Assembly (NCBI GenBank): GCA_015179045.1
Contig: WHUZ01000001.1
Location: forward strand, 1,054,001-1,118,000
From: Kalaharituber pfeilii
Lineage: Eukaryota > Ascomycota > Pezizomycetes > Pezizales > Pezizaceae
DNA length: 64,000 bases
Direction of reading: 5' to 3'
Position numbers and translations under genes: made by a program
Notes under the pieces: generated by a model
Seen by the model: the letters and a program-made list of their open reading frames with translations, nothing else
What the model was told of the DNA's origin: nothing
The model's database searches: none
In this document: one piece after another, positions 11,834 through 22,559 of the stretch
How positions within the stretch are numbered: the stretch's first letter is position 1
How the letters are laid out: each line of letters starts with the position of its first letter

Positions 11834-12715
11834 CATGAAAATGTAGTCTCGGAGACTAATGAAAATGATATTTCCGCTAGTACACCTTCCATATTCAAAC
11901 ATAAATTAACTAACTACGGTAGTAAACTTATCCACAACCCCTCTAGCAACTAGACTAGAATTTCATGGTGTGTACGTAAACTACCCTATTTTCTTTTTTC
12001 CCCGATAGGTCCTCCATAAGCTTCACTCGCTTTTTAGCGTCAACGGTTTTTTTAGTCCGGTTCGGCATACGGCTTTTACCGTTTAAAAATTCCAGGACTG
12101 GTTACCTTAGAATGCTGATCCGTTGATCATACTTTTAGAATGCAACCTGTGCATGGGGGCGATCAGCAGCAATTTCGATATCGATATGATAGTACTCTAC
12201 AGTAAGGCCAAGGCCAAAAGACGGGATGACGGCAGTTAGCGACCGCATGCCTAGCTGTAGAATAAAGTACTCAGCAAAGGTCTTCATTGGCTGAACACTT
12301 TTTCGGCTCTGCAATCGGCGAACAAAAACTGCCTACTGTTGATCGCATACTACGCGCGTAGCAGAGGCAGTAATCAACGTGTTCTAGCAAAAGCCAAGAC
12401 TTGTATGTTTCAAAGTATGATTCAGGTGGGTTGCAATTGATCAGTTATAACATCAGCTTCCAATTGAAGTCTTATTATCCTCAAGAGCTTGTACTCTGGA
12501 TAAAAGAGTTTGGGGCTCTTGGAACAAAAGAAACTTTATTTTCTCATGAGAATCCCGACTTGGGCAGGTCCTGCACAAGTCACAAGCCTGAATTTACACG
12601 CTAGCTAACTGCGAATTTAATGAGTAAGTTACATACAGTTGCTTGCGAAAACTTTCTGTGGCTCAGAGATCACTATGTACGTAACATTGTCTCTTATTTC
12701 TTCGCGGTAGGCTTG
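11834..12715. other. Intergenic, no gene seen
   Basis: AT-rich DNA with only short frames and no recognisable feature. Confidence 0.55.
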
Positions 12716-12751
12716 TAGTCTCATACAAAGCCCCTGGGGGCACTGTACGAG
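12716..12751 (+). repeat. Hairpin-forming repeat, copy 1 (TAGTCTCATA...)
   Basis: A 36-base unit starting TAGTCTCATACAAAGCCCC and then GGGGGCACTGTACGAG. GCCCC pairs with GGGGC and CTCATAC pairs with GTACGAG with one mismatch, so it folds into a stem-loop. A second copy at 14390-14424 differs at several bases but keeps the pairing. Confidence 0.6.
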
Positions 12752-13023
12752 TGCAGCGAGGGTCATGGTTTTTTTGGGCTGTAATTTTTGTCTACCGGGC
12801 ATCTACCGGGCACACCATAGTGGTCGCAGCTAATCGCTTGGCACACGGGTCAGGTGTCGGCCCATGGATTTCAAGGTACAAGTATGTTCATAGAAAGCTA
12901 GGTACTCACAGCCTATATGCTAACAGAACGGACCTACTGCCTCACCTCAATCATTCTCATAATATATACATTTAAACTCAGACCCCGTTCGTCATCTTAG
13001 TAATATACAGATTCGTATCCACT

Positions 13024-14176
13024 ATGGCTTTTACTTCGGGTCCAAGCGCCTGTGCCAAAGTTCAGCTCAAAGGCTTGAAAACTGCTATTAAGGAAGATCC
13101 CCTATTCCAAATGCCATCCTTGGGCTCAGCTTCAGTGGTAATCAAGCGCGAGCAAGATGCTCCCAAAAGTGCGGATACAAGGGCTAGCAAACGGGTCCGT
13201 GGACACGGAGGAAGGAAGAGTTTGAACACCCAGAGCAGGATGCAAGCAATAGAAAAACAGTATGGAATTGGAGTTGTGCAAGAAGCACAAGCATTGGTGC
13301 TTGATAATTATCGTAAGATTGCAAACAACTTTCCTGTCAATGCTGATATGGAGTGTGTTCAATTCTAGGACCGAGAAACTCACTGCTGTTTTGGCGGAGG
13401 TTGCAGGAACCAATTTCAAACACCCGGGAGTGCTATTGAATGTAAATATCTGTCGTATCCAGGAGGTAGAGGGATTAGATAAGGAAGAAATGGAAGAAGA
13501 ATCAGAAGCTATTGATTTGAGCAATATTACGGAGATGCCTGACCCTCTGCCAACTTGTAAGTATCTAAGCTTAGGGATGATCAAAGGTGGAACACTAATG
13601 GATCTTCAGTGAGCTTGGCAGAGGATACCCAGTTTGGTTCCGCGCGTGAGAGAGGCGAGTTCCTAGTAAACTTGTCAACTCCGGGATTGTTGGAATATTG
13701 CAATTACCGTTGTGACTTGGAATATATGGAGGTCTTACGTGACCGATGCAACAAGATCGAGAAGATCAAGGAGGAGATCAAGGCAAAGGCACGTGCACAT
13801 AGGATGCAGATTGTGGCTGATTTGGAAAGCAAGTGTAGAGGGGAATGGTCGGAAGTGCTGGGGCAAATTCTTCCTGGTGGAAGCAACAGGCAAAAGCTAA
13901 GATCGAAGCTGGGTACGGAGTACGTCAGTGCCTGAGGGTTCGAAAATGGTTGGGCGGTTGTCAGGAAGTTTGTTGGTAAGGGAGGGGCGACTGGGCGCTC
14001 CGTTACTTCAGGTAAAAACGAAGGCAAACCGGCTAAGGATAAGGACAAGGATGTTAAGGAGGAATCTTCAGACGATAGTTAACGATGCATCCACCGTATC
14101 TGATAACGAGCAAGTGGGAGACACTGGTGCAAAAGAGGATAGATTGAAGGATTCAGATGCCACTAGTAGTTATTAG
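13024..14176 (+). CDS. Unrecognised multi-exon gene (or decaying gene), basic N-terminus and coiled-coil-like centre
   Basis: Coding-like sequence runs across three frames. The first part (13024-13368) starts at an ATG, is basic (TRASKRVRGHGGRKS) and continues QAIEKQYGIGVVQEAQALVL. The frame then changes to one starting near 13369 (TEKLTAVLAEVAGTNFKHP, then acidic KEEMEEESEAIDLS). A clean intron 13557-13609 (GTAAGT, branch ACTAAT, TTCAG) joins this to 13610-13935 (ERGEFLVNLSTPGLLEYCNY, then helical RDRCNKIEKIKEEIKAKARA), which ends at TGA. The same frame stays open beyond that TGA (ending DKDKDVKEESSDDS). The first junction is unresolved: a GTATGG donor at 13260 with acceptor at 13368 keeps phase but removes good-looking coding sequence; otherwise one base is missing. 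No family recognised. Confidence 0.45.
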
Positions 14177-14389
14177 CTTAGCATCGTGGGAAGACTGATG
14201 TCTGAAGGTTTGGCCTGGTCCGATGTGTGTTAAGCCACCGAGAAACTGTTATGAGACTAACCGGGCACCGATGCTAGGTCCAAGCTGATGCTAAAGTTGG
14301 AGGGGAAGTTTGCTGAAGAAAAGGAGGGGAAATAATTGTCATGATGATGTTTAGTCTTAAACTAGAAGTCCATTTAGTGCAGTTAGAAT

Positions 14390-14424
14390 TAGTCTCATAC
14401 CAAGCCCCTAGGGCACTCTATGAG
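14390..14424 (+). repeat. Hairpin-forming repeat, copy 2 (TAGTCTCATA...)
   Basis: Starts TAGTCTCATACCAAGCCCC and continues TAGGGCACTCTATGAG. CTCATA pairs exactly with TATGAG, and GCCC with GGGC. It has the same orientation as the copy at 12716, and the two lie either side of the unrecognised gene at 13024-14176. Confidence 0.6.
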
Positions 14425-14601
14425 TTAGAATAGGGATTACATGTATAATGCTGAATGTTGCTGTAATAATCATCCTCTTGTAATCTCCTAAATGAGCGTT
14501 AATGGAAATCTTGAATACTATGAACTGAAGAGCTTATTTGTTATGGGCATCACGTTGACTGGAGATCAGGTATCGACAAGCGCTAAGGATGCATCGATGC
14601 C

Positions 14602-14635
14602 GTCGACAGGGGTGTCGACAGGGGTGTCGACAGCC
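14602..14635 (+). repeat. Short tandem repeat, 12-bp unit GTCGACAGGGGT
   Basis: Two exact copies and one partial copy of a 12-base unit carrying a SalI-like GTCGAC palindrome. No gene association seen. Confidence 0.8.
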
Positions 14636-14746
14636 ACTAACACGACGTCGATCCTGGATTTGAGTGAACAGCCACAACTGATTTGACCGCGTCCATTCTC
14701 ATCACCTAACTGTACTAGTACTCTAACTGACGCTAATATTTTTAAC

Positions 14747-15300
14747 GAGCTCAATTTAACAGGCATAGCAGGTCTATGGCACGCGATGAGCCAACATCAG
14801 CTGAAATTGACAGGTATGACAGGTCCTGGTTGCAAGCGCGAGATGCGAGATGTAGCAGAATGAGCTCACTTTAACAGGTCATCCAGATCTATTTCTACCG
14901 TACGGATATGGCAGAATGAGCCGAATTTGAGAGGTACGGCAGCTCCTACATGACGGTGTGAGATATGGCAGAATGAGCTCAATTTAAGACATATGTCAGG
15001 TCCTACACGATAGCATGAGATGTGGCAACATGAGCTGAATTTGACATATACGGCAGGTGTCCCTCGGCGGCGTGCGATGAGGCAACATAAGCTCAATTTA
15101 ATAGGTATGGCACATCTCCCTTGACAGCGCGAGAGGTGGCAAAATGAGCCGAATTTGACACCTATGATAGGTTCTATACGACAGCACGAGATATGGCAGA
15201 ATGAGCTCAATTTAATAAGAATGGCACAGCTCCCTTCACAGTGCACGATGAGACAATATGAGCTCAATTAAACAGGTATGACAGCTCCCTTGAGGTTGTA
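14747..15300. repeat. 57-bp minisatellite, about nine to ten diverged copies
   Basis: The anchor GAGCTCAATTTAA (variants GAGCCGAATTTGA, GAGCTGAATTTGA) recurs at about 14748, 14799, 14863, 14918, 14975, 15032, 15089, 15146, 15203 and 15260. From 14918 onward the spacing is exactly 57 bases; the first copies are irregular. Each unit also carries GCGCGAGATATGGCAGAATGAG-like sequence just before the anchor, written here only in part as GAGATATGGCAGAATGAG. Because 57 is a multiple of three, the minus strand keeps a 133-codon frame (15267-14866) made of 19-residue repeats with the core SSFCHIS. I regard the DNA repeat as certain and expression as unproven. Confidence 0.9.
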
Positions 15301-15519
15301 ATCTGTGGCGGGATGAGAATATGGTGGAGCGGTAGCAGGAGAGATGATGGCCTGGAATAGTGGAATGATGAAAGGGCACTTGTATATAGATCAGCATAGC
15401 TAGTTATTATTGAAGAAACAATTGGTTATCAAACATGATATTATGGCGCAGTAGAATAAAATCTGTGCAAAGCGCGGGAGGCGCGAGTAGCTGACTGCTA
15501 ATTCTGAGGATGCAGTCTG

Positions 15520-15652
15520 TAATTGAGAACGTAGAGCATATACGTCTATAATTGATAACGCAGTAAATATCAGGCCATAGTTGATAACGCAGTAAACATC
15601 ATGCTGTAGTTGAGAATGTAGTGAATATCAGGCCATATTTGAGGATACATAA
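15520..15652. repeat. Second minisatellite, about 29-bp unit
   Basis: Units of the form TAGTTGATAACGCAGTAAA followed by TATCAGGCCA recur four to five times with substitutions (TAATTGAGAACGTAG, TAGTTGAGAATGTAG). It lies about 220 bases past the 57-bp array. Confidence 0.75.
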
Positions 15653-15893
15653 AAAAAAAAGAGCCAAATTCCGGACGCCAGAGAAAAGACTCAACATCAA
15701 GGAGGAGAGCCGACTCGGAAAGCCGACTCGGAAAGCCGTCCAGATGCGGCGTCAGAAAAGTTCTGTCACTTGGATAGGCGGTCGACGTCCCATGGCGTTA
15801 GTGCATCTGACGCATGGAACGCCTTGGGACGTGAACAATTTTTTTGCCGGTGAGTGTTTGTGATCAAAAATGAGCCTATGATGGCTTGTGTAC
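15653..15893. other. Intergenic, no gene seen
   Basis: Contains an A11 run and short frames only. Confidence 0.4.
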
Positions 15894-16090
15894 AGGGTTG
15901 CAGTAAATAGATCTACAATAGTATTACAGCTCAGTTACAACTACAAGTTTATCGTTCAATGTAGCAACTGTGGTTTCCAAGGGACCTTAGTGGGTTGCAG
16001 TAAATAGATCTACAGTATAGTATTACAGCTCACTTACAACTACAAGTTTATCGTCCAATAATGTAGCAACTGTGGTTTCCAAGGGATTTT
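15894..16090 (+). repeat. Direct tandem duplication of about 100 bp
   Basis: Two adjacent near-identical blocks each run from GGGTTGCAGTAAATAGATCT through GTAGCAACTGTGGTTTCCAA to an AAGGGA tail. They differ by a few substitutions and small indels (for example CAATAGTA against CAGTATAGTA). No coding content is seen. Confidence 0.9.
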
Positions 16091-17439
16091 AGTTGGTTGT
16101 CTTCGCCAAGGACAAGCTTTACCGTAACAAGACGAACGATAGTCGAGACCCTCGCTGGGCTCGTAGAGTGCGACTACCGTAGTAGGCTTGTGGCAACCTA
16201 GTATAGAATGCACTATCCCGCATATTCGATCTATGCTTGTGCCATTCACCCAATCATCTAAATCTTGTTGGGCCCAACAACAAAAACATGTCTCTTGCGA
16301 GAACCCGGAGCTATACCAAACTCCCTCCCGGTGAGAGGATAACATGTAGGTAGATGTATATACCCGGTCATCATCTATGTAATTTTATGGCATGCCATGC
16401 CAGTGTAGATGAGTGACACAATGGTAAGGGTACGTACCAATTGTGCTAAGTAATAAATACTACATATACAACTCGCTTGCGTATAACACTTGATAGAGTA
16501 CAGTTACTTGTAATGCAATGTGCAGTTCAGTTAGCAACTTAGACAGGTGCACCCATCGCCATTCGCCATCAATTAGGCTTTATATGCTAATTGGATTAAT
16601 ACCCCAAGGTTTTAGCAAAGCTTGTCCACGGGACAACTGGTCTTCGAATGCGGGCGAGTGCAAATATTAATGTCCACATGGATATACGTACAGCTGCTTC
16701 CTATCGCAGCCGTAGGGTCCCCATGGCCCATCATAGGCATCTGCTGCCAGTAACTGTGGCTACATGCAATACAGTAGGAGGGGAATCCCAGCAAGTGTAA
16801 GAATACTACCGTTCGAGTCCGGGAGTAGGCGAAGGCATGAGATTGATACTGTATGATAGCTAGGGACCGTTGTGCGGGGGAGCGGAAGGCGTGGCATCAT
16901 GGGTATGGGCCCAATGCCCAAAGCTGCGACTTCTATACGCGCTGCTAGGGAGCGGCATAAGCACCTACCCAGTTCATGCGTGATCTGACCCTGCGATATA
17001 TATTGCTGATATGACCTGCGCCGAGACTGCAGGTGTTAAGCTTCAACGGTCGCGCGCCGAGCCCCAGGACGGCAGCTGGGCGTGCGCTGCCCCTGGGCAC
17101 CGCGCCTGGGCACCCCTGCCGACGACGCTGAGCCGCCGCCCACACCGCCTTGTACCTCCCGGCACCCGCACGCCCCGCCCCTGCCGACCGTTGTTGCATT
17201 GAGGGCGTTCCTCAGCGCCTGCAGTTCCCCGCGTAGCTGCAAGTGCACTCCCCCTCTGCCCCCCCCCGGACCGCAATTGCTGCCAGACTACGCTGATTCC
17301 TCTCCCCGCGCTGCTCTGGCCGCCCGGAACCCGGGCTTTCGTGGGTGACAGGCAACTTTGCTTGCTTCCTGCGGCTGCAAATCGAGCTCTTGCGTCAATC
17401 TCGCCACAAGTCCAGCTCCAACCGCCTGCTGCACCTTGC
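16091..17439. other. Intergenic; GC-rich block at 16.9-17.35 kb
   Basis: No convincing gene. From about 16870 to 17350 the GC content rises sharply compared with the flanks, giving long overlapping frames on both strands rich in Pro, Ala, Arg and Gly; these look like composition artefacts. Confidence 0.5.
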
Positions 17440-17622
17440 AGCTTCCTCACCACCACCCTCCCCCTCCGTCCGTCCTTCCCTCCCTCCGTCCATCCTCCCT
17501 CCACCCTCCATCCTCCCCTCCCACCCTCCATCACCCCCTCCCCCTGCGTCCATCCTCCCCTCCCTCCCTCCATCCTCCCCTCCCTCCATCCTCCCCCTCG
17601 CCGTCAGACCTGTATCCCCCCC

Positions 17623-17661
<39 letters not shown>
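17440..17661. repeat. Pyrimidine-rich CCTCC tract ending in C38
   Basis: CCCTCC/CCATCC units fill about 175 bases, followed by C7, one A and an unbroken run of 38 C (17624-17661). It lies about 290 bases upstream of the DPP5 start codon. The length of the C run is likely unreliable in any assembly. Confidence 0.9.
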
Positions 17662-17663
<2 letters not shown>

Positions 17664-17946
17664 GTCCTGCCCCAAAGAGTTCCAGCAGCCAAGCTGCCTA
17701 AAGTGTCACTCACTCAGTTGCCCGGGTCGTGCTATCTCACGAGCACAGCACTGCTTGCAAAGCTTAGCGAACACCACCTGTTGAGTCCCGGTATTATCTT
17801 GCAATTTGCGTATCTGAAAAGGTATATAAGCTGCCCTTACTTCCAAGCTTGCCCCATGCTCTCCCTTCTCCAGCCGTTCTCGCTTTCCCTCAGCCTTCTC
17901 CTTGTTGTTGCGCTGTTGCCCTACAGAGGAAACGTTCCAAGTATTA

Positions 17947-20539
17947 ATGAAGGTCTCTACAGGCTGGGTGCTGCAGCTGCTGCTCGGGAGCTGTAGCGTC
18001 ATGTTGGTCCCGGCAACGTTCACACCGAAGTAAGCTTTCTCTATAACTGATTTCTGAGGAGTGTATTCTAACGTAACATTATAGGGATCTGTTGAGTGAG
18101 CCACGCCGCTCTGTAGCCGCTCCCAACCCAGATGGGGTATGCCTCTCGTTATCATTCTGGTCCTCGTAACCCTGGTAATTTGCTATAATACTGATGTTTA
18201 TCTCCTTTAGACGAAAGCACTGTTTACAACAACCCAATACTCCTTCGAGACACACAGTCGCAATAAAACTTTCAGCTTCTTAGATCCAAAGAATGGGAAA
18301 GTCTCAGTTGCGCTGGATGATGCAAGTGCTTCAGAAATATTCTGGATCGGCGACTCAATTGCGTTTCTCAAGGGCTCAGAGGATACACCTGGAGGAACTG
18401 ATCTTTGGATTATTAACGGAGACAGGTATGCTCAGGCCGGAGTCCTCTTCCTTAACATATGCTGATGAATATTGAATAGCAAATACAAAGCTGCGATGTT
18501 TCCTGGCTCAGTCTCCGGTTTCCAGTCCAGGCAACATGAGGATGGATCAGTGAAGTTTGTCGTTACTGCCTCTGCCTATTCCAATGGCACAATGTATAAC
18601 AGTGCGACTGCGCCAAAGAAGTATACTTCCGGCAGAGTTTATACTTCCTTGTTTGTCAGGCATTGGGATACGTACATTGAGGAATGGAGGAATAACCTCT
18701 TTTCTGGTTCGCTGTCATTGAAAGATGGTGCTTGGAGTCTCTCCGCAACACGATTTGTCAATGTCATGGCTTGTGCAGGATTGGAATCTCCAATTCCTCC
18801 ATTTGGTGGCACTGACAATTATGACACCAACCCCAAGTTTGATATAGTTGCCTTTGTCGCAAAAGACCCCGAACTCAATGCCGCTATCAACACTGCTTCA
18901 TACGTTTATATTGCAAGCTTGAAAGGCGGAGAGGCTCCTAAACCAATCAACAAGCCAAGCTCTAATCATAAACCTGCTGGAGCCTCAACTTCACCAACAT
19001 GGTCGCCTGATGGAAAGAAGCTTGCGTTCCTTCAAATGCCAGAGAACGGATATGAGAGTGACCGCAACCAGATCTTCATTTATGAGGACGGTAAGATCAC
19101 AAGTTTGGTGCCGGATTGGGATCGCTCCCCAGCCAAAGTTTCGTGGTCCAGTGATGGAGCATACCTTTACTTACTTGCAGAGGAATATGGAAGAGTGAAA
19201 CTCTGGGTCCTTCCTTCTGATCCAAAGAAGATCGAGGGCCACCCTAAAGTAATCCTTGGTAATGAAGGCTCCATCAATGATTACGCGGTGCTTGGTAACA
19301 GTGCCAAGTTGCTTGTCTCATCCACTTCTGTCGTCTCTCCTACTTATTACTCTGTTCTCAATGCTATGACTGGCGATGTGAAGATCATCTTCGACCCCAA
19401 GGCCCAATCCACCACTGGATCAGCCACTCTCAAGAGGTCCCAAGTTGACGACTTCTGGGTGACCCGGAAGGACGGCGTTAAGATCCATTCATGGATCATC
19501 AAGCCTACTTTCTTCCAGGAGGGCAAGAAATACCCATTGGCGTTCTTGATCCATGGTGGTCCCAGAGTGCTTGGGTCGACAGTTGGAGCACTCGATGGAA
19601 CCCTGCTGTTTTTGCTGAACGCGGCTATATTGTTATAACTCCAAACCCCACTGGAAGCACAGGATATGGTGAAAAGTTCACGGATGCAATCCAGAACGAC
19701 TGGGGAGGTGCCCCATACAATGATCTTGTCAAAGTTTACGAGTATGCTCTCAAGAAATTCAAGTTTATCGATGAGGATAGAACTGTTGCACTTGGTGCTA
19801 GCTATGGTGGTTTCATGATCAACTGGATCCAGGTAAGCTATTCGTCTCAGTATAGCCGCGAAGTTCGTTGATACTAAGAATTATATACTTCAGGGTAACC
19901 CATTGGGCAAAAAATTTAAGGCTCTTGTCTGCCATGATGGTTGTTTTTCAACCATGAACCAATACTCTTCTGAAGAACTATGGTTCCCAATGCGTGACGT
20001 GAGTTGGCAGAAACTTCGAAAATACAATTTCACGTTGTAATACTGACATATCTGCGTTTGCTCAGTTTGGTGGGTCGATGATCACCCATCCTCAGAATTA
20101 TGCACGCTGGAACCCAGCAAACTTAATCAAGAACTGGTATGTCTCAAGTGCTAATACGTAATACCGACTAGTCTGAGAGTATTACTTACATGATATCAGG
20201 TCTACTCCTGAATTGATCATCCACAACGAGCTCGATTACCGTCTGCCCATCAGCGAGGGCCTTGCTCCCTTCAACGTTCTTCAAGAGAAGGGTATTCCCA
20301 GCAAATTCCTCACATTCCCAGACGAGAACCATTGGGTCCTTAACCCAGAGAACAGCTTACTCTGGCACAGTGAAGTAATTGGGTGGATCAATCACTGGGT
20401 TGGCATTGATGACAAGAGCTTCAAAGAGACTCGAGACATCGCCCTGCAGAAGGAAAGCAGAGACTTGGTTGACAGGGCTCAGGTTCATGCTAGAGCGGTG
20501 AAGCATGAGCTTGTGGATACGAGAAGAACTGATATGTAA
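17947..20539 (+). CDS. DPP5: Secreted dipeptidyl-peptidase V-like serine peptidase (S9C), with an internal one-base frameshift
   Basis: Seven exons: 17947-18029, 18085-18136, 18211-18425, 18480-19832, 19894-19998, 20066-20136 and 20200-20539. The start gives a short hydrophobic leader (STGWVLQLLLGSCSVMLV), a plausible signal peptide. A beta-propeller part (residues about 50-450, including SPTWSPDGKKLAFLQMPENG) is followed by an alpha/beta-hydrolase domain with the nucleophile motif GASYGGFM (Ser), acid region HNELDYRLP (Asp) and DENHWVL (His). The family releases N-terminal dipeptides from peptides outside the cell. At 19561 the frame breaks: the oxyanion region reads LIHGGP in one frame and continues QSAWVDSWSTRWN in the next. 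The exon lengths sum to 2219, one short of 740 codons, so exactly one base is missing (most simply CCCC to CCC). This is a sequencing error or a real inactivating mutation. Confidence 0.9.
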
Positions 20540-21162
20540 AGTTTGTGTTGTACTACAATTGTTTTATTTTGCGAGGCATCTGTTGTACTATAGTATACCA
20601 TTGAGGATATTTACTGAAGGCATGCTATGGATTAGGCACCACGAAGCGAGAGCTTGGGGTATTTATCTAAAGTCACTTTTTTGATCTCTTTTTTGGTTTT
20701 TATTTTTGTTTTTATTATTTTTGATTTGGCATTTGACCCTACTTGAATAGAATATCAACTACCCAATAAAAGGCGAGAAGTCTCTTCAAGAGCAAAGATT
20801 TTGTGTCTCTACTGTATCGCTAGGTTTTTCTGAGCCATTACTATTTTGCCTTGTGTTGTACCTTAAACTTAATTTTTCATCAGGACGCTATGGGTATTGT
20901 ATTACAAATAACAATGACTTCAAATCTTAATCAGGGAACGCCATCGGGTATCAAAGGAAACATAACATATACAATGAAGCCCTCTAAAAGCCCTCTAAGA
21001 GATCTCTAACAGAGAAAGAAATAGGACTATATCCTTCTATGCCCAGTCTTTGTGTTATCGTTGAGTTATTCATGCCATACATGGCCTGAGGAAGGTTCCA
21101 GGATTCCAGGCGAAAGCTGGGGAACTAACATTTACTTTTTCTCCACCTCCCTTAATTGGCTG
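20540..21162. other. Convergent 3' ends of DPP5 and the dehydratase gene
   Basis: About 620 bases of T-rich DNA between two genes pointing at each other, expected to hold both 3' UTRs. No further gene is seen. Confidence 0.6.
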
Positions 21163-22559
21163 TCACTCCGTTTGTTTTCCGCCCCACTTCAAATGCTCCG
21201 CTTCCTGTCCAGTTTTGATGACTCTCTTCCCTTCAACCACTGGGAAGGGCACCAACACATCCTCAATGCTGCCCCACCATTTGCTTCCGTAATCTCGGTA
21301 CCAAGCCACGGTCTGCCTCAAGCCCTCCCGAAAATTCGTCTTCTGCTGCCATCCAAGCTTCTTCAATTTGGTAGCATCCACGGCATATCTCCGGTCGTTA
21401 AACGGCCTATCGATGGTATGTTCCACGTGTTTAGGAAGGTCCCTTGTGTCGTAGCCAAACTCTTTGAGAAGCAGAGCGCATAAATCGAGGTTGGAGATTT
21501 CATCTGCAGAGCCCACATTATATGCTTGACCGACCACACCCTTGTGCAGGATTGTATCGAAAGCATCAGCAGCGTCGCCGGCATAAAGGTAGCGGCGAGT
21601 GTGTTTTCCGTCACCATGGAGGAAGAGTTTGCTGCCACGGTGGAGAAGGCAAATAAATTTCGGAATAACCTCTAATTGATAAAGTTAGTTGGATTCTTTG
21701 TAAGCAAATCTGTTGAGATACACTCACTCTCCGGGAATTGATGTGGCCCATAGACATTATTACTTCGGACAACGATCACAGGCAGTTTGAAGCTTTTCCA
21801 GTAGGCATTGACCAACATTTCCGCAGCCGCCTTACTGGCAGCATATGGATTCGTTGGCGCCAATATGCTCGTTTCACTCAAATCCGCTCCATCTTCGTCA
21901 ACCTCACCGTACACCTCATCAGTGGAAACGTGGATGAATTTTTTAATTCCATGACTCTTGGAGCACTCTAGAAGCACATGGGTTCCATACACATTGTTCG
22001 AGGTGAACTGATAAGAATTTCCAAAGGACAAGTCCACGTGGGATTGTGCAGCAAAGTGGATGATGGTATCGATAGTATGCGCTTTCAAGGCATACATGAC
22101 CTGATCGGGCTGCGTGATGTCTCCATAGATAAAGGTGAAGTTTGGCAGATGATCCAGAGCACGTGTGTTATTTAGAGATGCGCAGTAATCGATTTTGTCA
22201 AATGAAACAACGTTATATTCTGGGTATGTGAGGACTAGGTGTCTAACGACCCAACAAGCACTACCGAATATTCAAGTCAGTATATGGACAATTGTGGCAC
22301 CCCAATGAGGCAAAGTGGAACAAACATGAATCCTGCTCCACCAGTGACCATGATATTCTTCATGTTCAGGGATGGCTCGAACTTGGTAACACCTTTGAGC
22401 ACCGGAGCAGCTTTCCAGATGCCAGTATCTTGTAATTTGGCAACAAAGCTATCTAGCGCAATTAGTGAGCATCTCCCATCGAGCATTAAAACCATCCACG
22501 AAACACAATTGAATGTACTCACCATGTTGCCCAACTGGTGCTGTACTGGTTGGCTTCAT
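21163..22559 (-). CDS. UDP-glucose 4,6-dehydratase (RmlB/RHM-type SDR)
   Basis: Four exons: 22559-22523, 22452-22326, 22260-21728 and 21671-21163, giving 401 residues with closing phases. The Rossmann nucleotide motif is GGAGFI (residues about 50-55, completed across intron 2). FDKIDYCASL and YGDITQPDQV follow. The catalytic region has STDEVYGEV (Thr/Asp/Glu) and the Tyr-Lys pair in NPYAASKAAAEM, then RSNNVYGPHQFPEKVIPKF. The enzyme converts UDP-glucose to UDP-4-keto-6-deoxyglucose, the first step toward UDP-rhamnose; fungal homologues belong to this pathway with a separate epimerase/reductase, which is not in this window. The dTDP-glucose reaction is an alternative. Intron 2 uses the donor GTTTGT. 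About 45 N-terminal residues precede the domain. Confidence 0.9.

Noticed and set aside
14747..15300. 57-bp array considered as a CRISPR
   Set aside because: Whole units repeat without unique spacers between constant repeats, and this is a fungal nuclear sequence.
17341..17996. Long overlapping Pro/Ser-rich plus-strand frames
   Set aside because: They translate the CCTCC tract and poly-C run; composition alone explains the open frames, and the DPP5 gene begins inside this region in its own frame.
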